DNA of 35,020 nucleotides from the IMG/VR virus record IMGVR_UViG_3300007776_000030, positions 1 through 35,020 of that record; one strand, written 5' to 3'. Position numbers and translations under genes: made by a program. Below are positions 29,856 to 35,020 of the stretch, piece by piece (position 1 is the first letter of the stretch; each line of letters opens with the position of its first letter). The notes beneath the pieces were generated by a model. That model saw only the letters and a list, made by a program, of their open reading frames with translations, made no database searches and was not told where the DNA came from. This DNA is from a virus.

Positions 29856-29864
29856 AGTATACCA
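29856..29864 (-). promoter_or_regulatory. Extended -10 promoter candidate before the terminase genes
   Basis: On the minus strand TGG-TATACT (TG at n-2, hexamer 29856-29861) lies 35 bases before the ATG at 29821. No good -35 is seen, which is common in Campylobacterota promoters. TTGCTT...AAGCAA forms a small hairpin just after it. Confidence 0.4.
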
Positions 29865-29934
29865 TAATTATTGTAAATTTTTATGAAGTCATTGAATTGT
29901 AGTTATTGATTTTTGTACTTTTTCATCATTCTGA

Positions 29935-30687
29935 CTAGAATCTCCAATTGTAACTAGCCATTAAATCTTTGTTTCCATTAATGCTAATATTTGCATTACT
30001 ATTTTTTCCTTTGTATCCTAGTGAATAATTAGCCCCATGTTCTCCTCTTCTGCCTCGCACTGATGCTACGACATCTCCTCCCATACTTATTGGAAACTTG
30101 TACTTCATTCCTCCAGATAGTTCCTGAGCAGGAGGAACACCACGATTAGCTAGTCCGTCAGAGGGAGTCCATCTACTATTCATTACATCAAAGCCAAAAC
30201 CATCCCCTCTTCTATTGTATCCGACATTAACTCTTTTGTTTGTTCCATTTCTATTCTGAACATTTTCTCCTGTCATATCGAAATCATTACCATGATACCC
30301 AGCAAACAATGATGTATTCCCCGTCGTATCCAGACCATTATCAGTAATGAAATCTTGAGCAACCCCTCCACTGTATGGTCCTTCCCTATATGAAACCCTT
30401 GCATTTCCACCACCATGAAGGTTACTAGACACCGCAGTACGTACTCCGTTGACATTGTTCTCTGTTCTAATATATCCACGATCTTGTAGCATACCTTTAA
30501 GTTCCATCATACTTTTAGCTCTTTGCATATCTGGTACATCTTCCGTCCCAACTGAAAGCCTATTATGTCTATCTGAACCAACACTTACTCCCAGTTCATC
30601 TTTTCTTCTATAGCCGTGAAATATAGGTTCATCTCTCAATGGAGCAAACCCAGTGCTCTCTGCTACGAACCTTCTTGTATTCTGCAT
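29935..30687 (-). CDS. Beta-rich protein with outer-membrane-like C-terminus, unknown function
   Basis: 250 aa, MQNTRRFVAESTGFAPLRDE start, no signal peptide. From about residue 70 it is made of alternating polar/aromatic short strands rich in Gly and Asn (GGGNARVSYREGPYSGGVAQ; NTSLFAGYHGNDFDMTGENV; NKRVNVGYNRRGDGFGFDVM; GDVVASVRGRRGEHGANYSL; GYKGKNSNANISINGNKDLM). The final strand ends ASYNWRF, an aromatic C-terminal residue as in outer-membrane barrel proteins. It may be a virion protein that inserts into the host envelope on ejection, or simply a beta-repeat structural protein. It has its own extended -10 promoter candidate and sits between the ParB-like and terminase genes. Confidence 0.72.
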   Translation of the reverse strand: MQNTRRFVAESTGFAPLRDEPIFHGYRRKDELGVSVGSDRHNRLSVGTEDVPDMQRAKSMMELKGMLQDRGYIRTENNVNGVRTAVSSNLHGGGNARVSYREGPYSGGVAQDFITDNGLDTTGNTSLFAGYHGNDFDMTGENVQNRNGTNKRVNVGYNRRGDGFGFDVMNSRWTPSDGLANRGVPPAQELSGGMKYKFPISMGGDVVASVRGRRGEHGANYSLGYKGKNSNANISINGNKDLMASYNWRF

Positions 30688-30707
30688 ATGTTATCCTTTT
30701 TGCTTTA

Positions 30708-30716
30708 ATTATATCA
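30708..30716 (-). promoter_or_regulatory. Consensus extended -10 promoter for the beta-rich gene
   Basis: Minus strand TATGATATAAT: TG-A-TATAAT, hexamer 30708-30713, 21 bases before the ATG at 30687 with AAGGATAA between. No clear TTGACA-like -35, as often in AT-rich Campylobacterota-type promoters. Confidence 0.5.
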
Positions 30717-30725
30717 TACTGTTAT

Positions 30726-31427
30726 TTAATTTGTTTGTCTTTCTCTGTATTCAGCAATCATTTGTTCGTATACATACATTATCTGATCACTTTTGGCTAT
30801 CTTTCGCATATGTCTATCAGTGATATGCATAAGGCTGAATATCTCAGCCAATGTTTTATCGCCATCTTCTTCTGCATCCTCATATTCTTCTGACACTCTC
30901 TTTTCTTCTTCTGCACATATGCTCGCTAGGAATCTTGGACTATTTGACATTTTGCCTCCGTCTCCATATTCAACTTTGTCTCCAAGTTGAAGAGTTTTAA
31001 ACCACTGCGGTCTAATTCTAAGTATGGTTTTCAATCTCTTTATATAGTCAGGACTTAGCTTTGGATATATGCTTACAAGTCTTTTTGCAGTATCTTTTGT
31101 ATTTGCTAAGTATACAACTGCCTCGCATGCAATTTCCACCCTCCCAGCACTTTTATTACTCAATTGCAAATCCAATACTATTGCTGGGATATTTTCTTCA
31201 GTTATCGTTTCAGGCAATTTAATAACCTTTAGCTTTATCCCTAGAAGGTTACAGGCTCTTTGTCTATGAACTCCATCTACTATTACCCATCTTCCTCTTT
31301 TATTCTTCCATAGTATAGCTGGAGATAGCTGACCTAGCTCCTTTATTCTCTCTGCTAATTGTGTTACATCATATTGAACCGTTTTCTTTGTATAAGGATG
31401 AACTTGATAATTATTTACATTTGCCAT
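30726..31427 (-). CDS. ParB/Spo0J-like nuclease-fold protein
   Basis: 233 aa. Residues about 20-70 carry the ParB N-terminal fold: QLAERIKELGQLSPAILWKN, RGRWVIVDGVHRQRACNLLG, with the VDGVHRQRA form of the GxxR-type nucleotide-binding motif. A helical middle follows (CEAVVYLANTKDTAKRLVSI; KLSPDYIKRLKTILRIRP), which could be a DNA-binding helix bundle, and the C-terminus is acidic then helical. It starts 3 nt after a ribbon-helix-helix gene, as segregation or regulatory pairs often do. Phage ParB-like proteins serve as regulators, DNA-modification partners or segregation proteins; the sequence does not decide. Confidence 0.82.
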   Translation of the reverse strand: MANVNNYQVHPYTKKTVQYDVTQLAERIKELGQLSPAILWKNKRGRWVIVDGVHRQRACNLLGIKLKVIKLPETITEENIPAIVLDLQLSNKSAGRVEIACEAVVYLANTKDTAKRLVSIYPKLSPDYIKRLKTILRIRPQWFKTLQLGDKVEYGDGGKMSNSPRFLASICAEEEKRVSEEYEDAEEDGDKTLAEIFSLMHITDRHMRKIAKSDQIMYVYEQMIAEYRERQTN

Positions 31428-31430
31428 ATC

Positions 31431-31571
31431 CTATCCCTCCAATTCTTGCTTACTATATTTCTTAATCATCACTCTAATCGTTGCACTAAGAGAACCGTAT
31501 CCCTTTTCCTTTGCTATCTCTAGCAATACATCCTTTAACTCTTTATCTATTGATAAGCTTATTCTATTCAT
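31431..31571 (-). CDS. Ribbon-helix-helix (Arc/CopG-like) DNA-binding protein
   Basis: 46 aa, read from the minus strand: MNRISLSIDKELKDVLLEIA, KEKGYGSLSATIRVMIKKYS, KQELEG. The pattern (basic beta strand RISLSID, helix A ELKDVLLEIAKEKG, turn with SLS, helix B ATIRVMIKKYS) is a typical ribbon-helix-helix repressor. The ATG has AAGGAAT upstream, and a TATAAT box lies 32-37 bases before it. The stop is 3 nt from the ParB-like ATG, so the two are co-transcribed. Likely a repressor of its own promoter, in the non-coding block just upstream. Confidence 0.82.
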   Translation of the reverse strand: MNRISLSIDKELKDVLLEIAKEKGYGSLSATIRVMIKKYSKQELEG

Positions 31572-31602
31572 TTTAATTCCTTTTTGTTGTTTTATAATTA
31601 GA

Positions 31603-31608
31603 ATTATA
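31603..31608 (-). promoter_or_regulatory. TATAAT -10 box for the RHH-ParB transcription unit
   Basis: Minus-strand TATAAT 32-37 bases before the RHH start. No good -35 hexamer at 17 bp. Likely the main promoter of the structural transcript on this side of the terminator block, and a candidate target of the RHH protein. Confidence 0.45.
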
Positions 31609-31713
31609 CTACCAATAAGCTTAAAATATGCTTAATCGATGTAAGTTTGATGTAGTCAAATCGGGATCCACCGGTGTATTTTCGGTTATATATAGATAGT
31701 GAAAAGTCGCACC

Positions 31714-31728
31714 AAGCCCATCAAATGG
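31714..31728 (+). repeat. 15-bp direct repeat, copy 1 (AAGCCCATCAAATGG)
   Basis: Identical to 31941-31955; the core CCCATCAAAT also occurs inverted at 31806-31815. Possible binding site or iteron. Confidence 0.6.
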
Positions 31729-31744
31729 ACCTTTTGCTTCTACA

Positions 31745-31765
31745 GAGGGGGTCATTTACCCCCTC
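31745..31765. terminator. GC-rich perfect hairpin
   Basis: GAGGGGGT (31745-31752) and ACCCCCTC (31758-31765) pair fully around a CATTT loop. Strong stem in AT-rich DNA, but no T tract on either side; may block RNA polymerase or protect an RNA end. Confidence 0.5.
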
Positions 31766-31873
31766 GCATTATTATATGGGCAAAACAGAATTGGGTCAAA
31801 ATAATATTTGATGGGAGGGTAAGTTGCCCCTCATCAGATATATTTGTTGGAGCAGAATAATAAATTCAAAGCA

Positions 31874-31910
31874 CAAAAGGGGGCTATATATATACTATAG
31901 CCCCCTTTTG
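31874..31910. terminator. Bidirectional intrinsic terminator
   Basis: CAAAAGGGGGCTATA (31874-31888) and TATAGCCCCCTTTTG (31896-31910) are exact reverse complements around a 7-nt loop, with A/T tracts on both sides. It should stop transcription from the antirepressor side before the RHH-ParB unit. Confidence 0.8.
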
Positions 31911-31940
31911 AACCTAAAAGGAAACTTAAATTTGCTCACA

Positions 31941-31957
31941 AAGCCCATCAAATGGGC
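31941..31957. repeat. 15-bp direct repeat, copy 2, inside a small palindrome
   Basis: Second AAGCCCATCAAATGG; here it extends into GCCCAT-caa-ATGGGC (31943-31957), a 6-bp hairpin or operator-like dyad. Confidence 0.6.
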
Positions 31958-31970
31958 ATTCCTTCATGCG

Positions 31971-31998
31971 AAAAACATGCAATCTACATGTTTTTTTT
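31971..31998. terminator. Intrinsic terminator with T8 tail (plus strand)
   Basis: AAAAACATG pairs with CATGTTTTT around a 7-nt loop, followed by a run of T up to 31998. It also has a T tract on the minus strand, so it may act both ways. Confidence 0.65.
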
Positions 31999-32038
31999 GC
32001 AGAATTATAAATTTTACATGTAATTTACCGTATACACG

Positions 32039-32074
32039 AAAACATGTAATAGTATATATATTACATGTTTTTTT
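32039..32074. terminator. Second ACATGT-type terminator hairpin
   Basis: AAAACATGTAATA (32039-32051) and TATTACATGTTTT (32059-32071) pair over 13 bp, with seven T at the plus-strand end. Related in sequence to the hairpin at 31971. Confidence 0.65.
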
Positions 32075-32270
32075 ATATGAACCAACACAGACACATATGC
32101 TGTCAATCATTACTTAAAATATCTTCTCTCGCCACCGCCTTCCCATTTATGGTGGCAGCAACTTTACTAAACCATCCAGCGGCCGCCAGGCAAGCTGGAT
32201 ATGTTAAACAATCGCCTATATTCGTTGCTGACAGAATAACATATAGTATTTATTTAATAAATTCATTTTG

Positions 32271-32328
32271 ATTTTGGGGCTCTTGGCTTCGCCTCGCCCC
32301 AAAATGGGTCGGCACTGTTTACAGACCC
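32271..32328 (-). terminator. Double hairpin just after the antirepressor gene
   Basis: GGGTC...GACCC (32306-32328), followed on the minus strand by ATTTT, begins 4 bases past the stop. Next to it ATTTTGGGGC (32271-32280) pairs with GCCCCAAAAT (32296-32305), with an inner GGC/GCC pair. Likely termination of the antirepressor transcript. Confidence 0.6.
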
Positions 32329-32331
32329 GTT

Positions 32332-33069
32332 CTATTTAATCAGCACCATACTCTTTATCTTATCAACTAAATATACTTGTCCCTTTCCTGTCACTTTCGT
32401 AGTAATCACAGTTGCCACACTTCCATCTGGATTTCTAACAACTCTTTCTATAGTTTCAAAAACATCATTGTCTATATATTTTTGTAGTGGTTGATTCTTT
32501 CTAGTACCATTCTTGTGCAAGTATCCGTTCCTTCTTAGTAATGCAAACAATCTATTCTGACCTATCACAAAGCCTTCTTTCGATATTAACTTAGCATATT
32601 CGCCTATTAGGATACTATTCTCACTTGAGGATACATTATCTGCAAATAGTGCCTTGGGCTTCATTATTTCGTTGTCATTTTTTAGGATTAAATTTTCTTT
32701 TTTGATTGTTTCGATAACCTTTACATTATAAGCTAATAGCTCATCAATGGTCATAGCCTTTGGCTGATTAAGTTCTTTTTCGCACTTAATAAAGTATCTT
32801 CTTGTTTCTTTACCTCTATCATTGTTCTCTGTCATCGCTAATTCTTTAGCCATATCTAAAGCAATAATATAATCTTTGAAAGTCTGACGACCGTCTTTTT
32901 TGTCAATCGTCAAATAATCTTCATCCCTCACAAAGCCATATCTCTCAATTGCTCTTTTTATCCAGTGACTAAAATCTGTTTTAACTTCCATATGAGAATG
33001 CAAATCTCTCGCATTTACCGAATTAACATTTTCCGTACCTATATCACTCTTCATTATTTCTAATAACAT
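32332..33069 (-). CDS. Phage antirepressor, AntA/AntB N-domain plus KilAC C-domain
   Basis: 245 aa from ATG 33069 (MLLEIMKSDIGTENVNSVNA). The open frame extends to a TTG at 33120, but that overlaps the -35 of the promoter, so the later start is preferred. Residues about 15-85 are an AntA/AntB domain (NARDLHSHMEVKTDFSHWIK, RAIERYGFVRDEDYLTIDKK). The C-terminal 120 residues are a KilAC/ANT domain (KPKALFADNVSSSENSILIG, EYAKLISKEGFVIGQNRLFA, LLRRNGYLHKNGTRKNQPLQ). Such proteins inactivate a phage repressor and usually mark a temperate or prophage-derived lineage. No repressor or integrase is seen in this window. Confidence 0.9.
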   Translation of the reverse strand: MLLEIMKSDIGTENVNSVNARDLHSHMEVKTDFSHWIKRAIERYGFVRDEDYLTIDKKDGRQTFKDYIIALDMAKELAMTENNDRGKETRRYFIKCEKELNQPKAMTIDELLAYNVKVIETIKKENLILKNDNEIMKPKALFADNVSSSENSILIGEYAKLISKEGFVIGQNRLFALLRRNGYLHKNGTRKNQPLQKYIDNDVFETIERVVRNPDGSVATVITTKVTGKGQVYLVDKIKSMVLIK

Positions 33070-33091
33070 AATTTTCTTTCTGACAATATAA

Positions 33092-33120
33092 ATTTTAAGG
33101 GGAATAATTTGAAGTGTCAA
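33092..33120 (-). promoter_or_regulatory. Near-consensus sigma70 promoter of the antirepressor gene
   Basis: Minus strand TTGACA (33115-33120), exactly 17 nt, TAAAAT (33092-33097). Predicted start near 33085, giving a leader of about 16 nt before ATG 33069. The best promoter match in the window. Confidence 0.75.
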
Positions 33121-33148
33121 GTTTCATACTATTCAGTAAACCCTTAAC

Positions 33149-33198
33149 AAATAGTAGCATAGTATAGGTACTTGACAAACCATTGGTTGCTACTATTT
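33149..33198. promoter_or_regulatory. Inverted-repeat operator candidate upstream of the antirepressor
   Basis: AAATAGTAGCA (33149-33159) and TGCTACTATTT (33188-33198) are exact 11-bp reverse complements, 28 bases apart. Between them on the plus strand lies another TTGACA (33172-33177), with TATTTA 16 bases later, overlapping the right arm. This may be a paired operator or a plus-strand promoter running against the neighbouring small gene. Confidence 0.5.
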
Positions 33199-33227
33199 AT
33201 TAAAAGTTCTAATGTATTATATCAGCA

Positions 33228-33428
33228 TTAGCCTGTGTGGTTCTTTAACTTATCGAACAGCTTATCTTCTATCAACTTGTTAATCGATGGATGAAGCACA
33301 GCTCTGTCCTCATAATATTGTATATCCAACATTCCGCCGAACCATATGTACTTCTTCATCTCTTCCCACTCTTTGGGAGGATATACCCATTCAGGACATA
33401 TATCTTCTAGAATCATATCACTATTCAT
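33228..33428 (-). CDS. Hypothetical small protein downstream of the GIY-YIG gene
   Basis: 66 aa, MNSDMILEDICPEWVYPPKE start, overlapping the upstream gene by 4 nt (ATGA). Acidic and aromatic (EEMKKYIWFGGMLDIQYYED). No motif recognised; co-expressed with the GIY-YIG-like gene and possibly a partner or inhibitor. Confidence 0.65.
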   Translation of the reverse strand: MNSDMILEDICPEWVYPPKEWEEMKKYIWFGGMLDIQYYEDRAVLHPSINKLIEDKLFDKLKNHTG

Positions 33429-34015
33429 TTCACAACCTGCATATCCACGAACTCTTTCCTAACTCCTATTGAACCAAGAACACCTTTGGGTTTATTATCT
33501 CCACCGTTGATGTATGCTTGTGTGTCTGTTGGTTCAATCTTCTGTAGCTTCTTCTTCAATATGTCGTAATTCTCCAATAGCTCGTCCTCGTCGATGTTAA
33601 TGAAGAATTCTGTATAACCACTAACCCTATTCCATTTCGCACCGTGGGACTTATATGAACCAATATAAATGTTCTGTTTATTATCTGTGTCTTGTCTGTG
33701 TGTCTGTGATTGGTTCATTAATATCCGATGATAGTTATTCTTCTCGTAGAATTTGTGCATAACCTTTTCCATCTTCCTGTATCCGTTAACTGTAGAATAC
33801 CTTTTGATAGTTGCTTCGGGTACAAATCTAAACTGATCGTACATCGACATCAGTACTTCGCTGAACCTTTCCTTCACCCTTCTATCAGTAATACCTATCT
33901 TATATGCCAGAAATTCTTCGTGCAGTAATTCTCCATCGTCATCTCTAACTTCGGGGAATTTGAATCTCATAACATATACTATAGCCTTGTCTGTGTTGGT
34001 TCTATCATTGTTCAT
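33425..34015 (-). CDS. GIY-YIG superfamily (T5orf172/MUG113-like) nuclease-like protein
   Basis: About 196 aa from ATG 34015 (MNNDRTNTDKAIVYVMRFKF); a GTG two codons earlier is possible and no good ribosome-binding site is seen. The pattern IVYVMRFKFP, EFLAYKIGITDRRVKERFSE, FVPEATIKRYSTVNGYRKME, KVMHKFYEKNNYHRIL and VSGYTEFFINIDEDEL follows the T5orf172/MUG113 branch of GIY-YIG nucleases (VYV, KIGIT-x-R, E-x-x-x-H, G-x-x-E-x-F). May be a homing nuclease, a DNA-processing enzyme or a defence-type protein. Confidence 0.75.
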   Translation of the reverse strand: MNNDRTNTDKAIVYVMRFKFPEVRDDDGELLHEEFLAYKIGITDRRVKERFSEVLMSMYDQFRFVPEATIKRYSTVNGYRKMEKVMHKFYEKNNYHRILMNQSQTHRQDTDNKQNIYIGSYKSHGAKWNRVSGYTEFFINIDEDELLENYDILKKKLQKIEPTDTQAYINGGDNKPKGVLGSIGVRKEFVDMQVVK

Positions 34016-34021
34016 AACCAC

Positions 34022-34293
34022 ACCATAGTGAAAGTATGGTTAAGTTTAGCTGAATATTGTGTTTTACATTTCGCCTTATAGGGGAAAATATTAATATTTT
34101 TTTTTGGGGTTTTGGTATTTGGGAGGATAGGGGAGGGGGGGCTTGTGATATTTATATTTGCATTTCTTGCAAAGGGGAATTTTATAATGGAATTTTTATA
34201 TTTTCTTGTAAGATGGAGGTATCACACAAATTCACATAAACAGAAAATGACTCCCCCCCCTATGTGAACCGTGAAATAATTAATTAACTTTTT
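34022..34293. other. Divergent intergenic region with G-quadruplex-like tract and palindrome
   Basis: Minus-strand genes lie to the left and plus-strand genes to the right, so this is the only divergent gap in the window. It holds ACCATA-n7-TATGGT next to the GIY-YIG start, a 16-bp palindrome AAAATATTAATATTTT (34085-34100), and four G runs on the plus strand at 34106-34109, 34121-34123, 34130-34133 and 34135-34141. A C8 run at 34253-34260 could pair with the last G run. It may be an origin, a promoter region or a transition point. No convincing gene is seen. Confidence 0.6.
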
Positions 34294-34340
34294 GTACCTA
34301 CTAGCGTAGGTATCTACTGTTAGCATATTATATTATATGT
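34294..34340 (+). promoter_or_regulatory. 47-bp repeated upstream element with inverted repeat, copy 1
   Basis: Contains TACCTAC-tagc-GTAGGTA, a perfect 7-bp inverted repeat, then TATCTA and an AT-rich TATA-like box (CATATTATATTA). It ends 30 bases before the ATG at 34371. The same element precedes the next gene. A phage-specific promoter, an operator-promoter unit or a hairpin promoter are all possible. Confidence 0.65.
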
Positions 34341-34370
34341 AAATTAACTTATTACCTGAGGAGGTATATT

Positions 34371-34592
34371 ATGGCAACTAAAAGACCAACACCAGCATCA
34401 GTAAATCGAGCCGTTCAAGTAAGAAGCAACATTGGCGATACATTCGTCAACATTACGGAAATTGCAGCTATCATTACTGAGGATGCAAAGCCCTTAGTAA
34501 AGAAAGGTATATTGTTCGCTGACAAAGCAATGGATATGTCTATCGTGATTATGGATGCCGTTGGGAAGGGTGTTAAAGACTCTTTTCAATAG
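34371..34592 (+). CDS. Hypothetical small plus-strand protein
   Basis: 73 aa, MATKRPTPASVNRAVQVRSN start, with a strong GAGGAGG site. The rest is helical and mildly amphipathic (FVNITEIAAIITEDAKPLVK, KGILFADKAMDMSIVIMDAV), ending GKGVKDSFQ. No family recognised. As the first gene of a divergent plus-strand cluster with its own repeated upstream element it is probably expressed early, as an inhibitor of a host function or an accessory to replication; this is inference. Confidence 0.72.
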   Translation: MATKRPTPASVNRAVQVRSNIGDTFVNITEIAAIITEDAKPLVKKGILFADKAMDMSIVIMDAVGKGVKDSFQ

Positions 34593-34600
34593 TAAGTTAG

Positions 34601-34647
34601 GTACCTACTAGCGTAGGTATCTATTGTTGGCATACTATATAGTGTGT
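34601..34647 (+). promoter_or_regulatory. 47-bp repeated upstream element with inverted repeat, copy 2
   Basis: The first 23 bases are identical to copy 1, including TACCTAC-tagc-GTAGGTA, and most of the rest matches (CATACTATATAG for CATATTATATTA). It ends 29 bases before the ATG at 34677, almost the same spacing as copy 1. Confidence 0.65.
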
Positions 34648-34676
34648 GAACCTAATTAATATCTAAAGGATAAATA

Positions 34677-34994
34677 ATGTCTACTACTACTAAAACTTTC
34701 GTACTGTGCTCTTCTGCAAATACTACTAACCCATATGTTAACTATAAAGGTGATAAACCTAAGGTTAATAGTGTATTGAACTTAAAGTTTGATAATAAAC
34801 CTTTCGTATCTGAAAAGACTGGAGAAGTATGGGTTAAGTTTATTGGTTCTTATGAAGGTGGAACTGTATGGAAGAATTGTCTTCAAAGTGAAATCTCAAC
34901 TGTATTCGAAGATGAATATGGTAAATGGATTAAATGTACTGTCATTCCAGAAGGACCTTCTAGTGATGCTAAGGTTGTACCTTTTGCGGTATAG
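34677..34994 (+). CDS. Hypothetical small plus-strand protein
   Basis: 105 aa, MSTTTKTFVLCSSANTTNPY start, with AAAGGATAA. Mixed and beta-rich (PFVSEKTGEVWVKFIGSYEG, GTVWKNCLQSEISTVFEDEY, GKWIKCTVIPEGPSSDAKVV). Not recognised. A small beta protein such as an OB-like nucleic-acid-binding protein would fit, but this is a guess. Expressed from the second copy of the repeated element, with a UUCG terminator after its stop. Confidence 0.75.
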   Translation: MSTTTKTFVLCSSANTTNPYVNYKGDKPKVNSVLNLKFDNKPFVSEKTGEVWVKFIGSYEGGTVWKNCLQSEISTVFEDEYGKWIKCTVIPEGPSSDAKVVPFAV

Positions 34995-35002
34995 CCCAAC
35001 TT

Positions 35003-35019
35003 CTCCCTTCGGGGAGTTT
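35003..35019 (+). terminator. UUCG tetraloop terminator
   Basis: CTCCC-TTCG-GGGAG (35003-35016) is followed by TTT where the window ends. It lies 9 bases past the stop of the preceding plus-strand gene, the common very stable cUUCGg hairpin form. Confidence 0.75.
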
Positions 35020-35020
35020 C

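Larger units (their letters stand above)
31609..32331. other. Non-coding block rich in hairpins and repeated motifs
   Basis: About 720 bases with no convincing gene on either strand; the plus-strand frames that cross it are short and run through the hairpins. It contains four strong hairpins (listed separately), a 15-bp direct repeat (AAGCCCATCAAATGG at 31714-31728 and 31941-31955) with a third inverted CCCATCAAAT core at 31806-31815, and several ACATGT-type palindromes (TTACATGTAA at 32024-32033). It may be a transcriptional insulator, a source of small RNAs, a replication origin or an attachment or control site. Confidence 0.55.

Noticed and set aside
30273-30479. Second minus-strand frame inside the beta-rich gene
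   Set aside because: Entirely inside the 250-aa gene in another frame, with no ribosome-binding site; a shadow frame.
31700-32100. CRISPR array
   Set aside because: The repeats are only 10-15 bases, irregularly spaced and of mixed orientation, with no regular spacers and no cas genes.
31824-32271. Plus-strand frames across the hairpin block
   Set aside because: They read through two strong terminator hairpins, have no ribosome-binding sites and give no recognisable protein.
34057-34239. Plus-strand 60-codon frame through the G-rich gap
   Set aside because: No ribosome-binding site, Trp/Gly-rich low-complexity translation produced by the G runs, and it crosses the palindrome; treated as non-coding.

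Overview
This window reads as about 35 kb of a low-GC tailed bacteriophage genome (or a prophage; no integrase or host gene is visible), probably a podovirus-like phage with an N4-type head module. Evidence: a large terminase, a portal of about 690 aa, an acidic scaffold-like protein and an N4-gp56-like major capsid protein, plus several tail-fibre-like proteins and a lysis cassette. Nearly all genes lie on the minus strand, tightly packed with 1-20 nt overlaps. The host is not identified directly. The AT-rich codon use, the style of the phage-borne response regulator and a CxxCH cytochrome-like protein make me suspect a respiring member of the Campylobacterota (Sulfurimonas/Sulfurovum/Arcobacter type); this is inference.

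Layout in the direction of minus-strand transcription (right to left). 34.0-32.3 kb: a GIY-YIG-like protein, a small unknown and an AntA/KilAC-type antirepressor behind a near-consensus promoter with an inverted-repeat operator candidate. 32.33-31.57 kb: a 760-base non-coding block full of strong hairpins and repeated motifs. 31.57-26.4 kb: a 46-aa ribbon-helix-helix protein, a ParB-like protein, a beta-rich protein, a putative small terminase, the large terminase and head-tail connector candidates. 26.4-10.8 kb: tail fibres and receptor-binding proteins, including a complete diversity-generating retroelement (DGR) in the order target, avd, template repeat, reverse transcriptase. A second paralogous lectin-type adhesin and three proteins sharing one N-terminal module follow. 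10.8-8.2 kb: a lysis region in which two holin-like proteins and a GH108-type endolysin are interleaved with a membrane-anchored CxxCH protein and a response regulator. 8.2-0 kb: an HTH protein, portal, small structural proteins, scaffold and major capsid protein. An HNH homing endonuclease gene sits directly after the capsid gene and is flanked by two copies of the capsid gene's 3' end.

At the right edge (34.3-35.0 kb) two small plus-strand genes are each preceded by the same 47-bp element carrying a perfect inverted repeat. The divergent gap beside them has a strong G-quadruplex-like run.

The most unusual features are: (1) a cytochrome-like protein and a single-domain response regulator translationally coupled to the lysis genes; (2) the DGR, with a paralogous target whose variable region no longer matches the template; (3) the capsid-associated homing endonuclease, with a duplicated capsid 3' end and a ribosome-binding site buried in a perfect hairpin; (4) the repeated 47-bp upstream element. 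All functional calls come from reading the sequence; no database search was run.
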